A stretch of DNA of 14,657 nt, taken from the NCBI GenBank assembly GCA_002305635.1, contig DBPR01000026.1, positions 1 through 14,657 of the forward strand. The letters are read 5' to 3'. The stretch comes from Anaerolineaceae bacterium UBA1415 (GTDB lineage Bacteria; Chloroflexota; Anaerolineae; Anaerolineales; Anaerolineaceae). The position numbers and the translations under genes are program-made. Under the pieces are notes generated by a model that saw nothing but the letters and a program-made list of their open reading frames with translations, did no database searches and had not been told where the DNA came from. Positions 1 through 6,309 of the stretch are shown one piece after another; within the stretch, counting starts at the first letter, position 1, and the number at the start of each line of letters is the position of its first letter.

Positions 1-1544
1 TTGTTGACCATGTCCATGAAGATCAGCCAGGCTTCATCGTGCTGCGGGCCCTTGTTGGCAAGGGCGAAGCCGCCCTGCTGTGCCAGGCTCTCTTTGTGAG
101 CGTATTCGGAATATTCGAGACCTTTTACTTCCATGCCGATATCCTGAAGAAGTTGCGGATCGGCACCAAAACGTTCTACGAATATCTTTTTTAACTTACG
201 AATGCCGAGCCCGGCCAGCTTGCCAAATTCGTCCCCGCGGGACATCTGGTGAAGCAGCTCGAGCACCGCCCGACTGTTGCCAAAGCAGAGGTCAAGCCCG
301 CCCATGTCTTCCCGGGTGATCTGACCGCGCTGGTAGCACTCCATGATAAAAGCGATACAGGTGGCAAAGGAGATCAGGTCGATACCGTAGGTATCGCAGT
401 AGAAGTTTTCTTCCAGGATGGCCTGCGGGTCGAAGACGCCCAGATTGGAGCCCAGGCCAGCGACACATTCATATTCGGGGCCGTCAACGGTGACGCACTG
501 CCCGGCATAAGGGCCGGTTTTGAGCAAAAAGTGGTCAGCAGCCTTGGCGCAAGACATGGTACAGCCATACCAGCAGCCGTCGTGAAGACCTTGGGTGAGA
601 TATAGATTGATGAATACTTCGGGTGAGATGTTGACCGTTTCAGGGTCGCCGCCGGTTTGGAAGTTGCGCGTAGGTAAAAGATCGTACTGGTTCATGATCA
701 GGACAGTGTTGGCGGTTCCGATCTTGCGCATCTCGTTTTGTTTGTAGTCGAGGTCGTGCATCTGTTTGTGATACTTGACCCCAACTTTGTTGATCGTGCC
801 CAGATCGGCAACGTTGTTGAGGTTTCCTTTGATGCCCTTGTATTTAACCACCAGGGCTTTGATCCGTTTTTCACGCAGGATCGTGCCGATGCCGCCGCGG
901 GCAGCCTGTTTGAAGCGCACCGTTTTGCGGCGCGGATCGTAAAATGAGAAGTTCAGCATGCCCATGAGCGTATGTTTGGCACCGCTGCCGCTGGAGACAA
1001 CAGAAACGTTGACTTTGTCGTCTTCATCGACGGCATACTTTTCGGTCAGCTCTTCCGCGAGCAGGTGCGAATCCTCTGAGTATTCTTGGCCCTCTTCAAA
1101 CTGGATGATGCCTTCGTTGCCATCAATAAAAACGATCAGGTCTTTTTCGGCTTTGCCCTGAACCTCGAGCGCGTCCCAACCGGAGAACTTGAGCAGGGGA
1201 CCAAAATAACCGCCAGCGTTGCTGTCGATGGGGATGTCGGTCAGCGGTGAAATCGAACAGACCAGCGTTTTGCCGGTGCCGGCATATTGGGTGATGCCGC
1301 CCAGTGGGCCAACGCTGAAGACGATCTCGTTTTCGGGTGAGTCCCAGCGGGTTTCGGGCGTAACGGCGTGCCAGAGATACCAGAGGTCAAAGCCCTTGCC
1401 GCCAATGAATTTTTCTTTCATGAAGTCTGTGACAACTTTTTCCTGGATGCTCAGGTCTGAGACATTGATATAAAGGGACCGCCCGGAATAGCCGCGTTCG
1501 ATCTTGCCGAGCTCATAATGGTAAGTTTTGAGGATCTTTCCCAT
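1..1544 (-). CDS. Aldehyde:ferredoxin oxidoreductase, tungstopterin enzyme (3' part beyond window)
   Basis: Reading the minus strand from the ATG at 1544 gives an unbroken frame of about 514 residues that runs off the window start, so the C-terminal roughly 100 residues are missing. The N-terminal domain has the pterin-binding, glycine-rich stretches expected of the AOR family (around GGKGFDLW and SNAGGYFGPLLKFSGWDAL). A cysteine group C324, C328, C332 (CWYGCTMSC) matches the place where the family ligates its [4Fe-4S] cluster. Near the window edge comes KGPQHDEAWLIF, another family-like segment. Family members oxidise aldehydes to acids with ferredoxin as electron acceptor, in the cytoplasm of anaerobes. 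A clear AGGAGA lies about five bases before the ATG. The gene follows a polyferredoxin gene by 8 bp and is probably co-transcribed with it. The substrate cannot be told from sequence. The cysteine spacing is C-x3-C-x3-C rather than the C-x2-C-x3-C I know from the Pyrococcus enzyme. Confidence 0.92.
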   Translation of the reverse strand, partial: MGKILKTYHYELGKIERGYSGRSLYINVSDLSIQEKVVTDFMKEKFIGGKGFDLWYLWHAVTPETRWDSPENEIVFSVGPLGGITQYAGTGKTLVCSISPLTDIPIDSNAGGYFGPLLKFSGWDALEVQGKAEKDLIVFIDGNEGIIQFEEGQEYSEDSHLLAEELTEKYAVDEDDKVNVSVVSSGSGAKHTLMGMLNFSFYDPRRKTVRFKQAARGGIGTILREKRIKALVVKYKGIKGNLNNVADLGTINKVGVKYHKQMHDLDYKQNEMRKIGTANTVLIMNQYDLLPTRNFQTGGDPETVNISPEVFINLYLTQGLHDGCWYGCTMSCAKAADHFLLKTGPYAGQCVTVDGPEYECVAGLGSNLGVFDPQAILEENFYCDTYGIDLISFATCIAFIMECYQRGQITREDMGGLDLCFGNSRAVLELLHQMSRGDEFGKLAGLGIRKLKKIFVERFGADPQLLQDIGMEVKGLEYSEYAHKESLAQQGGFALANKGPQHDEAWLIFMDMVN

Positions 1545-1552
1545 GTTTTCTC

Positions 1553-1942
1553 CTATGCTTCAGTGCTGGCGATGGCGAGCGCGTTCTCGGGGCAGGCTTT
1601 TGTGCAAATGCCGCAGGCAATACACTTAAAAGGCTCAGTCAGGTCATTGGCATAAAACATTGCCAGATGAGAGCAATAGCCGACACAGGCGAGACAGCCG
1701 ACGCATTTTTTCTTGTCGATGCGCACGATGCCGCGCTTGTCACGGTAGATCGCGTGGGCTGTGCACATGTTGATGCATTCGCCGCATTGATTGCAGTAGG
1801 TGGCAATGAAGGTGTTGTTATTGTTCAGGATGCGAATGGAGGAGTAATTGCGGTCTTCAGTTTTGTAATAGGCTTGCGAACAGGCTTTTTCGCACGCCAG
1901 ACAACCGGTGCAAATCTCCTGTCGGATGGTGAGAACTTTCAT
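1553..1942 (-). CDS. Polyferredoxin with four [4Fe-4S] motifs, AOR electron-transfer partner
   Basis: This 129-residue protein has 16 cysteines in four CxxCxxCxxxC groups: C11-C21, C50-C60, C80-C90 and C107-C117, the last followed by Pro as in classical ferredoxins. That predicts four [4Fe-4S] clusters, as in HycB/CooF-like electron-transfer subunits. There is no signal peptide or membrane segment, so it should be cytoplasmic. It is the first gene of a two-gene unit: its stop lies 8 bp before the start of the aldehyde:ferredoxin oxidoreductase. It most likely carries electrons from that enzyme, either as a stable subunit or as a shuttle. AAGGA precedes the start at a slightly long distance, and a good promoter lies about 40 bp upstream. 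The family call is firm from the cysteine pattern; the pairing with the oxidoreductase is inferred from position. Confidence 0.93.
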   Translation of the reverse strand: MKVLTIRQEICTGCLACEKACSQAYYKTEDRNYSSIRILNNNNTFIATYCNQCGECINMCTAHAIYRDKRGIVRIDKKKCVGCLACVGYCSHLAMFYANDLTEPFKCIACGICTKACPENALAIASTEA

Positions 1943-1978
1943 GGGTGAGGTTCCTTTTTATTCCAGTTTGTACTCTGA

Positions 1979-2007
1979 ATTGTATGGGAGGATGGGGTTG
2001 GCGTCAA
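1979..2007 (-). promoter_or_regulatory. Sigma70-like promoter of the ferredoxin-AOR operon
   Basis: On the minus strand, TTGACG (2007-2002, five of six consensus bases) and TACAAT (1984-1979, five of six) are separated by exactly 17 bp. Transcription would begin near 1972, giving a leader of about 30 bases with AAGGA before the ferredoxin start. This is the best-spaced promoter in the window. It lies only about 20 bp from the edge of the MITE-like element at 2026. Confidence 0.7.
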
Positions 2008-2025
2008 TGAAGTCGGGTGAGAATC

Positions 2026-2263
2026 AGCAATTCTCAGTATGGAAAAATTAAGTCATGGTTTAGAAGCCAATGTTGCAATGTTGCTAAGGTTGGATATTTA
2101 GCATTATTTTTCTGGTCATTTAATGTGCAAAAGTAGCGGACGGGATCATACCCAGAGGGCACTTAGCCCCGTCCGTACAGGTTGATTTCCGATCAAAAAA
2201 TAATTGATATTCGATTGAGGAAAAGAGTATCCAAGCTATATTAATTTCATACTGAGAATTGCT
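2026..2263. mobile_element. MITE-like element with 16-bp terminal inverted repeats
   Basis: AGCAATTCTCAGTATG at 2026-2041 is repeated exactly in inverted orientation at 2248-2263 (CATACTGAGAATTGCT). With small gaps the similarity continues inward for several more bases (an ATTAA in each arm). Outside the arms are GGGTGAGAAT (2015-2024) and GGGTGAGGAT (2264-2273) in direct orientation, 9 of 10 identical, like a target duplication; one extra C separates the left copy from the arm. The 238-bp interior has no plausible gene. Near its centre it carries an 8-bp perfect stem, CGGACGGG (2137-2144) with CCCGTCCG (2168-2175). Size, ends, flanking repeat and lack of coding all fit a non-autonomous transposon. 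The parent insertion sequence family is not known to me. Confidence 0.6.
2137..2175. repeat. Central hairpin of the MITE-like element
   Basis: CGGACGGG and CCCGTCCG form an eight-pair G/C-rich stem around a 23-base loop. Inside the loop GGGC (2157-2160) can pair instead with GCCC (2166-2169) around ACTTA, so two mutually exclusive folds are possible. No T-run follows on either strand, so it does not look like a rho-independent terminator. Confidence 0.5.
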
Positions 2264-2410
2264 GGGTGAGGATGTGGGTGGGGTGTCGTTTTCTGGAAAG
2301 AAAAACAGACGCTGAAAGCACTCATGGATTGACTGATCTGAGGGTGGAAATGGGATATGCTAAGTTGAAAACAGGTCTGGATTTCAGGTAAATTTTGTGA
2401 AATTGCAAAA

Positions 2411-2509
2411 GTCATATGAAAAACGCAGTTAAAAACAGCAATATTCATATGAATAATGAGATTAAAAGGCATAATATTCATATGAATAATGCATTAATGC
2501 GTTGCAAAA
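2411..2509. repeat. Three phased 33-bp repeats with CATATG palindromes, candidate operator
   Basis: CATATG occurs at 2413-2418, 2446-2451 and 2479-2484, exactly 33 bp apart. The second and third units share AATATTCATATGAATAATG (2440-2458 and 2473-2491), which contains the perfect 12-bp palindrome ATTCATATGAAT. The first unit (2411-2443) matches the second at 22 of 33 positions. The third unit diverges after about 17 bases into another palindrome, GCATTAATGC (2491-2500), and then into the -35 box of the following gene. Thirty-three bp is about three helical turns, so the palindromes fall on the same face of the DNA. This suggests cooperative protein binding. A simple minisatellite is the alternative. 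Confidence 0.6.
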
Positions 2510-2531
2510 GAACGGATTCTTGTGCTAAAAT
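2502..2531 (+). promoter_or_regulatory. Promoter of the DUF4143 ATPase gene
   Basis: TTGCAA (2502-2507) and TAAAAT (2526-2531) are 18 bp apart, and TG sits one base before the -10 box as an extended -10. Initiation would be near 2538. This agrees with the ATG at 2585 as start, and argues against the in-frame GTG at 2522, which lies within the promoter. The -35 box lies inside the third 33-bp repeat, so a protein bound there could control initiation. Confidence 0.5.
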
Positions 2532-2584
2532 GCTGGTGTGGATCTTTTACTTGGCATGAGTTATCAGATAGTGAAAAGGTGAAA

Positions 2585-3907
2585 ATGAAACGACAGATTT
2601 TATCTGACTTCAAAGACTGGAAAAATAGCACCAATCGAAAGCCCTTGTTGTTAACCGGTGTCAGACAATGTGGCAAAACCTATGTTCTGCAGCAATTTGC
2701 CAAAGAATGCTTTGACGAAGTGGTTTATTTCAATTTTGAAAGGGACCCGCGGATCGGCGAGGTTTTTGAAAGAGATCTTGACGCAAGGCGAATTGTCAAT
2801 GATCTTTCAAATTTGTTCCTTCACCAACCCATTAAGTCAGGTAAGACAATACTGATTTTCGATGAAATTCAGATTCAACCCAAGGCGATCACCGCCCTGA
2901 AATATTTTCAGGAAGATATGCCCGAACTGGCAGTGGTTGGGGCTGGGTCTCTGTTGGGGGTTAGCATCAGGGCAAACCAGTTAAGTTTTCCGGTTGGAAA
3001 AGTGGATCGGCTGGTGATGTATCCGATGAGTTTCCGCGAATTTCTTTGGGCGAATGAGGGTGATGCTTATGAAAATAGTTTATCCCAATACACACTGGAT
3101 GAAGCCCTGCCTTCCTATATAAGCAGCAAACTACAGGAACTTTATTTTGAATATCTGATCGTAGGAGGCATGCCGGAAGCGGTGAAAACCTGGGTTGAAA
3201 CCAAGGATATCGCTCAGGTCAGCAGGGTGCAGGAAAATATATTGTTTGGTTATGAAAACGATTTTGCCAAACACGCCCCAGGCTCAGAACTGACAAAAAT
3301 CCAATCGATCTGGGAATCGGTACCACAACAGCTTGCCAAAGATAACAACAAATTTGTTTTCAGCCAGGTAAAGAAATCCGCCAGAGCAAAGGATCTGGAA
3401 GAATCTCTGGGTTGGTTGGTCGATGCCGGTCTGGTTCACAGGCTTTGCAAAGTTGAAAACGCAGTCATACCGTTATCTTCCAATCAGGATTCCACTTTCT
3501 ATAAGGTTTTTTTCTGTGATACCGGTCTGTTATGCAGGAAAGCTAACTTCACGATGAAATCGCTGCTGGACCAGGCGATGAACTCCGGTGGGTTCAGAGG
3601 GTCGATCACAGAAAATTATGTCCTGAGCGAATTGCTGAATCTGGGCTATCATCCTTTTTTCTGGAGGTCTGGCAATACCGCGGAAGTGGATTTTCTGATC
3701 GAAGACGAAGGCCGAGTAATCCCTGTAGAGGCGAAAGCCAACATCAACACAAAGGCAAAAAGTTTTCGCCTATTTGTTAACAAGTACCGTAATGAAATAG
3801 GGTTCCGACTGTCGTTGAAAAACATAGGCATTCAGGATACAGAGAACACAAAAACGATCAGTCTGCCACTTTACCTGTTATGGCGGATCAAGGATCATCT
3901 GAAATGA
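2585..3907 (+). CDS. ATP-binding protein, AAA/DUF4143 family with PD-(D/E)XK-like C-terminus
   Basis: The start is set at ATG 2585, preceded by AAAAGGTG and downstream of the promoter; the frame is open back to a GTG at 2522. This gives 440 residues. Walker A is GVRQCGKT (25-32) and Walker B is the hydrophobic strand ending in FDE (92-94), followed by a VVGAGSLLG sensor-like strand and the FPVGK...YPMSFREFL segment typical of this family. The C-terminal DUF4143 domain ends in a restriction-nuclease-like arrangement: E343, then EVDF with D369, then VEAK with E382 and K384. Such proteins are widespread in anaerobes and archaea and often variable between strains. Their role is not established, though a nuclease-like fold joined to an ATPase suggests DNA-directed activity. 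The gene stands alone between non-coding regions and is more A/T-rich than most neighbours, which fits horizontal acquisition. Confidence 0.9.
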   Translation: MKRQILSDFKDWKNSTNRKPLLLTGVRQCGKTYVLQQFAKECFDEVVYFNFERDPRIGEVFERDLDARRIVNDLSNLFLHQPIKSGKTILIFDEIQIQPKAITALKYFQEDMPELAVVGAGSLLGVSIRANQLSFPVGKVDRLVMYPMSFREFLWANEGDAYENSLSQYTLDEALPSYISSKLQELYFEYLIVGGMPEAVKTWVETKDIAQVSRVQENILFGYENDFAKHAPGSELTKIQSIWESVPQQLAKDNNKFVFSQVKKSARAKDLEESLGWLVDAGLVHRLCKVENAVIPLSSNQDSTFYKVFFCDTGLLCRKANFTMKSLLDQAMNSGGFRGSITENYVLSELLNLGYHPFFWRSGNTAEVDFLIEDEGRVIPVEAKANINTKAKSFRLFVNKYRNEIGFRLSLKNIGIQDTENTKTISLPLYLLWRIKDHLK

Positions 3908-3998
3908 CCATGAAAAGTGAATGCTTAAAGATCAACAGAAAGTTTTGAGAATATTAACGGCACTCTAATATACATATCCCGTCCAGGCAAGGGTGGGA

Positions 3999-4007
3999 TG
4001 TTATAAT
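3999..4007 (+). promoter_or_regulatory. Extended -10 promoter of the CpXC gene
   Basis: TGTTATAAT gives a perfect TATAAT (4002-4007) with the TGn extension. No convincing -35 box is found 16-18 bp upstream, as is common for extended -10 promoters. Initiation would be near 4014 and leave a leader of about 28 bases. The rest of the 3908-4041 gap shows no terminator for the upstream gene; only a weak ATCCC...GGGAT inverted repeat precedes the promoter. Confidence 0.55.
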
Positions 4008-4041
4008 CGATGCCAGAAAATAACGAGAAAAGAGATAAAAT

Positions 4042-5403
4042 ATGACCCGAACCAGTGTTCCATGCCCAGTTTGCAGACAGCCGATCGTTGTCGATCTGAC
4101 CCGTCTGTTTGACCTTAATAGCGACCCTTCTGCCAAAGAAAAGTTACTTTCAGGCGCTGCCAATTACTTCCAGTGCCCAAATTGTCAGCAGCAGGGCATC
4201 TACCCGACGCCGATCGTCTATCATGACCCGGACAAGGAGCTTTTGCTGACCTATTTCCCGCCCGAGCTGCATACTCCGATCAACGAACAGGAGAAAACGA
4301 TCGGCCCGATGATCAAGAAGGTAATGGATGACCTTCCTCCCGAAAAGCGCAAAGGTTATCTCTTCAAGCCCCAAACCATGCTGAGCCAGCAAAAATTGTT
4401 CGAGACCATCCTCGAAGCGGATGGTATTACCCCTGAGATGTTGAAAGCCCAGCAGGAGAAACTCAACCTGCTGCAGCGTCTGGCGGCGGCACCTGAGGCT
4501 GAGCTTGGAAAACTGATCAAGGAAAACGATGAGCAGATCGATGAAGAGCTCTTTGTTTTGCTTTCCCGATTGGTGCAGGCATCAGCGGCATCAGGCGATC
4601 AGGAAGCGGTGATGACCCTGGCTGGGCTGCAAAAAGCGCTTTTGGAGCATTCGACCGTTGGCAAGGCGGCGGCTCATGAGGCGGCTGAAACCCGGGCGGC
4701 AATGGAAGAATTGCAGGAGCTGAGCAAAGCCGGCATCACGCGTGAAAACCTGCTTGAGCTGCTCATCAAGAACGCTGATGGCGAAATCCGCCTGACGACG
4801 ATCGCGTCGATGGCTCGCGGCGGTTTGGATTACGCCTTCTTCCAGACCCTGACCGAAAGAATCGAACAGGCGCAGGGTGATGAAAAAGCAAAGCTTGAGG
4901 GTCTACGGGAACGACTCCTGCATATTGTTGAAGCGGTTGACAAGGCTGTGCAGGCTCAGCTCGCGGACGCCCAGAATTTGTTGGATGAATTGCTGGCTGC
5001 CGAGAACATTGAGCAAGCCACCCAGCAAGCCCTCCCGCGCGTTAATCAGCTGTTTAGCGAGGTACTCAATAATGCCGCCACCAAAGCTCAGGAAGAAAAC
5101 GACGTAGCCAAGCTGACCAAGCTGGCAAACATCGTGGCTGTTTTACGGGCTGCCAGCAGCACTGGCGCGGTGATCGAGATCGTGGAAGCCTTGCTGCAAA
5201 CGGAAAAAGAAGCCGACAGGGCTAAGATTCTCGAGGAAGCTGGCGAGGCGATCAATGATGAGTTCAGCCAAACGCTGACCGGTCTGATCAAGCAGGTGGA
5301 AGCGCAGGGTCAACAGCCAGAATTGCTGGAAAGGCTGAAAGGGATCAACAGCGAAGTTTTACGCTTTACCATGCGCAGGAATTTGAATAACGGCAGCAAA
5401 TAA
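4042..5403 (+). CDS. CpXC domain protein with long alpha-helical tail
   Basis: The 453-residue protein begins with a CPVC (C8, C11) and CPNC (C45, C48) pair, a zinc-ribbon arrangement that defines the CpXC domain, which extends over about the first 130 residues. From about residue 135 on the sequence is rich in Ala, Glu, Leu and Lys with heptad-like spacing and few prolines or glycines, so it is probably a long helical or coiled-coil region. There is no signal peptide or membrane segment. CpXC proteins are, to my knowledge, frequent in Chloroflexota and have no assigned function; zinc binding is the only safe prediction. A GAGA-rich stretch is the only weak ribosome site before the ATG, but a strong extended -10 promoter lies just upstream. 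The gene appears to be transcribed alone. Confidence 0.85.
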   Translation: MTRTSVPCPVCRQPIVVDLTRLFDLNSDPSAKEKLLSGAANYFQCPNCQQQGIYPTPIVYHDPDKELLLTYFPPELHTPINEQEKTIGPMIKKVMDDLPPEKRKGYLFKPQTMLSQQKLFETILEADGITPEMLKAQQEKLNLLQRLAAAPEAELGKLIKENDEQIDEELFVLLSRLVQASAASGDQEAVMTLAGLQKALLEHSTVGKAAAHEAAETRAAMEELQELSKAGITRENLLELLIKNADGEIRLTTIASMARGGLDYAFFQTLTERIEQAQGDEKAKLEGLRERLLHIVEAVDKAVQAQLADAQNLLDELLAAENIEQATQQALPRVNQLFSEVLNNAATKAQEENDVAKLTKLANIVAVLRAASSTGAVIEIVEALLQTEKEADRAKILEEAGEAINDEFSQTLTGLIKQVEAQGQQPELLERLKGINSEVLRFTMRRNLNNGSK

Positions 5404-5426
5404 GAATATCTGTTTATAGAGAATCA

Positions 5427-5559
5427 GAAAAACGGGCGAGCATACCTTAACGGGCACAAGTCTCGCCCATATGTGTTCCCACTCTTATAATGAAGGGTTG
5501 CTATGCCCACCTGTTCAACAGCATGCCATTGATTTTCAGAAAAACGAATTAACTTAATA
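5427..5559. repeat. Long direct repeat, left copy (133 bp)
   Basis: This segment recurs at 6009-6142 with only two visible differences: C at 5484 against T at 6066, and five A's at 5540-5544 against six at 6122-6127. Its right edge abuts the terminal inverted repeat starting at 5560. It contains a perfect 7-bp stem GGGCGAG (5434-5440) / CTCGCCC (5462-5468), a TATAAT (5486-5491), and AAGGG before an ATG that opens only a nine-codon frame. The stem lies just after the CpXC stop, but without a T-run it is not a clear terminator. Confidence 0.9.
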
Positions 5560-6008
5560 CCTGAGTTTCCCACTTTTGCCAAAAATGGCGTTTTCAACGA
5601 GGAAAATATTAAAATTCAGGGCACTAAAGAGCTATAAAATGAGCTAAAAACGACTTAAATTGTGTGTCAAAAAGAGAGATTTGTTGATCTGATTCTCATT
5701 GTGAGCTCACATTTCAATGAGTAATTTCAAATTACGTTATCGATTGCAAATAAAAATGTATACGTCATTTTTGGGGATTGTTCCCTAATGCATATTTAAA
5801 CCCAAAAATTCTATTAAAAACTCATTTTTAGGACTTATTTTAGGTGCGAGAAATTCGGGTTTACAAAGCTCGAAGATAACGTGCATTTCATTATGCCTAT
5901 AGAAAAAGGTGTACCCACCGCCAAATATTTATTGCTAAACCCGGTATTAATCCATCCGTTTGAAAATTCTCGGATAATTTTTCAGGACACTAAAATGGGA
6001 AACTCAGG
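5560..6008. mobile_element. Non-autonomous transposon-like element with 13-bp terminal inverted repeats
   Basis: CCTGAGTTTCCCA (5560-5572) and its exact reverse complement TGGGAAACTCAGG (5996-6008) bound a 449-bp A/T-rich segment. A TTTT follows each arm inward with a one-base offset. CAGGGCACTAAA (5617-5628) and CAGGACACTAAA (5983-5994) form a subterminal direct repeat, 11 of 12 identical, possibly transposase binding sites. There is no transposase-sized frame. A cluster of palindromes sits at 5695-5735. The element is flanked at the exact base on both sides by the 133-bp direct repeats, which are therefore best read as a target duplication. IS1634 of Mycoplasma mycoides is the example I recall of variable target duplications up to hundreds of bp; membership of that family is inference. 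Confidence 0.65.
5695..5735. repeat. Nested palindromes inside the 449-bp element
   Basis: CTCATTG (5695-5701) pairs with CAATGAG (5715-5721). Between them and overlapping the left arm is the perfect 12-bp palindrome TGTGAGCTCACA (5700-5711). Directly adjoining is GTAATTTCAAATTAC (5721-5735), two 7-base arms around one base. Three overlapping dyads in 41 bp suggest protein-binding sites or a structured DNA segment. Confidence 0.5.
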
Positions 6009-6142
6009 GAAAAACGGGCGAGCATACCTTAACGGGCACAAGTCTCGCCCATATGTGTTCCCACTTTTATAATGAAGGGTTGCTATGCCCACCTGTTCAA
6101 CAGCATGCCATTGATTTTCAGAAAAAACGAATTAACTTAATA
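6009..6142. repeat. Long direct repeat, right copy (134 bp)
   Basis: This is the right-hand copy of the sequence at 5427-5559. It begins at the base following the right terminal inverted repeat (6008) and ends at the same sequence, CTTAATA, as the left copy; outside both copies similarity stops at once. The 7-bp stem is at 6016-6022 and 6044-6050, and TATAAT at 6068-6073. The near identity of the copies implies a recent duplication. Confidence 0.9.
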
Positions 6143-6167
6143 TGTACGATTTGACCTAAATGTTGAC

Positions 6168-6203
6168 GTCGAATTGAACCCAAAAGTTGGGTTCAATTTC
6201 GAC
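6168..6203. terminator. Strong hairpin 3' of the minus-strand surface operon, possible terminator
   Basis: AATTGAACCCAA (6172-6183) and TTGGGTTCAATT (6187-6198) pair perfectly around AAG, and the stem continues as GTCG/CGAC past one bulged T at 6199. It lies about 110 bases after the stop of the last gene of the minus-strand operon, so it could end that transcript or protect its 3' end. No U-tract follows on either strand, so intrinsic termination is uncertain. The rest of 6143-6309 shows nothing recognisable. Confidence 0.4.
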
Positions 6204-6309
6204 CTACTCCATTGCCCAATTTTGCGTATGCGAGTTGGCTGATGTCTTAACGTTTGCCCTTATCCTTGTCGGGGTATGTCGTCTGCCTGTATATGTACTG
6301 ATTATTAGT

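Noticed and set aside
2236..2481. Minus-strand open frame of 81 codons with an 11-residue repeat and a His-Pro-rich end
   Set aside because: The repeat is just the 33-bp DNA repeat read in frame, the frame crosses the edge of the MITE-like element, and no ribosome site or protein-like composition supports it.
2411..2509. CRISPR array
   Set aside because: The units are contiguous 33-bp imperfect repeats with no spacers and no cas genes nearby.
2522..2584. Upstream GTG start of the DUF4143 ATPase
   Set aside because: It lies inside the predicted promoter and lacks a ribosome site; the added residues do not look like the family, whereas ATG 2585 has AAAAGGTG before it.
5434..5468. GGGCGAG/CTCGCCC stem as terminator of the CpXC gene
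   Set aside because: The loop is 21 bases and no T-run follows, so intrinsic termination is not supported.
5503..5532. Nine-codon frame with AAGGG and TATAAT in the long direct repeat
   Set aside because: Too short to call a gene; it occurs in both copies only because the DNA is duplicated.
5881..6072. Plus-strand 63-codon frame in the 449-bp element
   Set aside because: It crosses the terminal inverted repeat into the long direct repeat, begins with GTG without a ribosome site and resembles no transposase.
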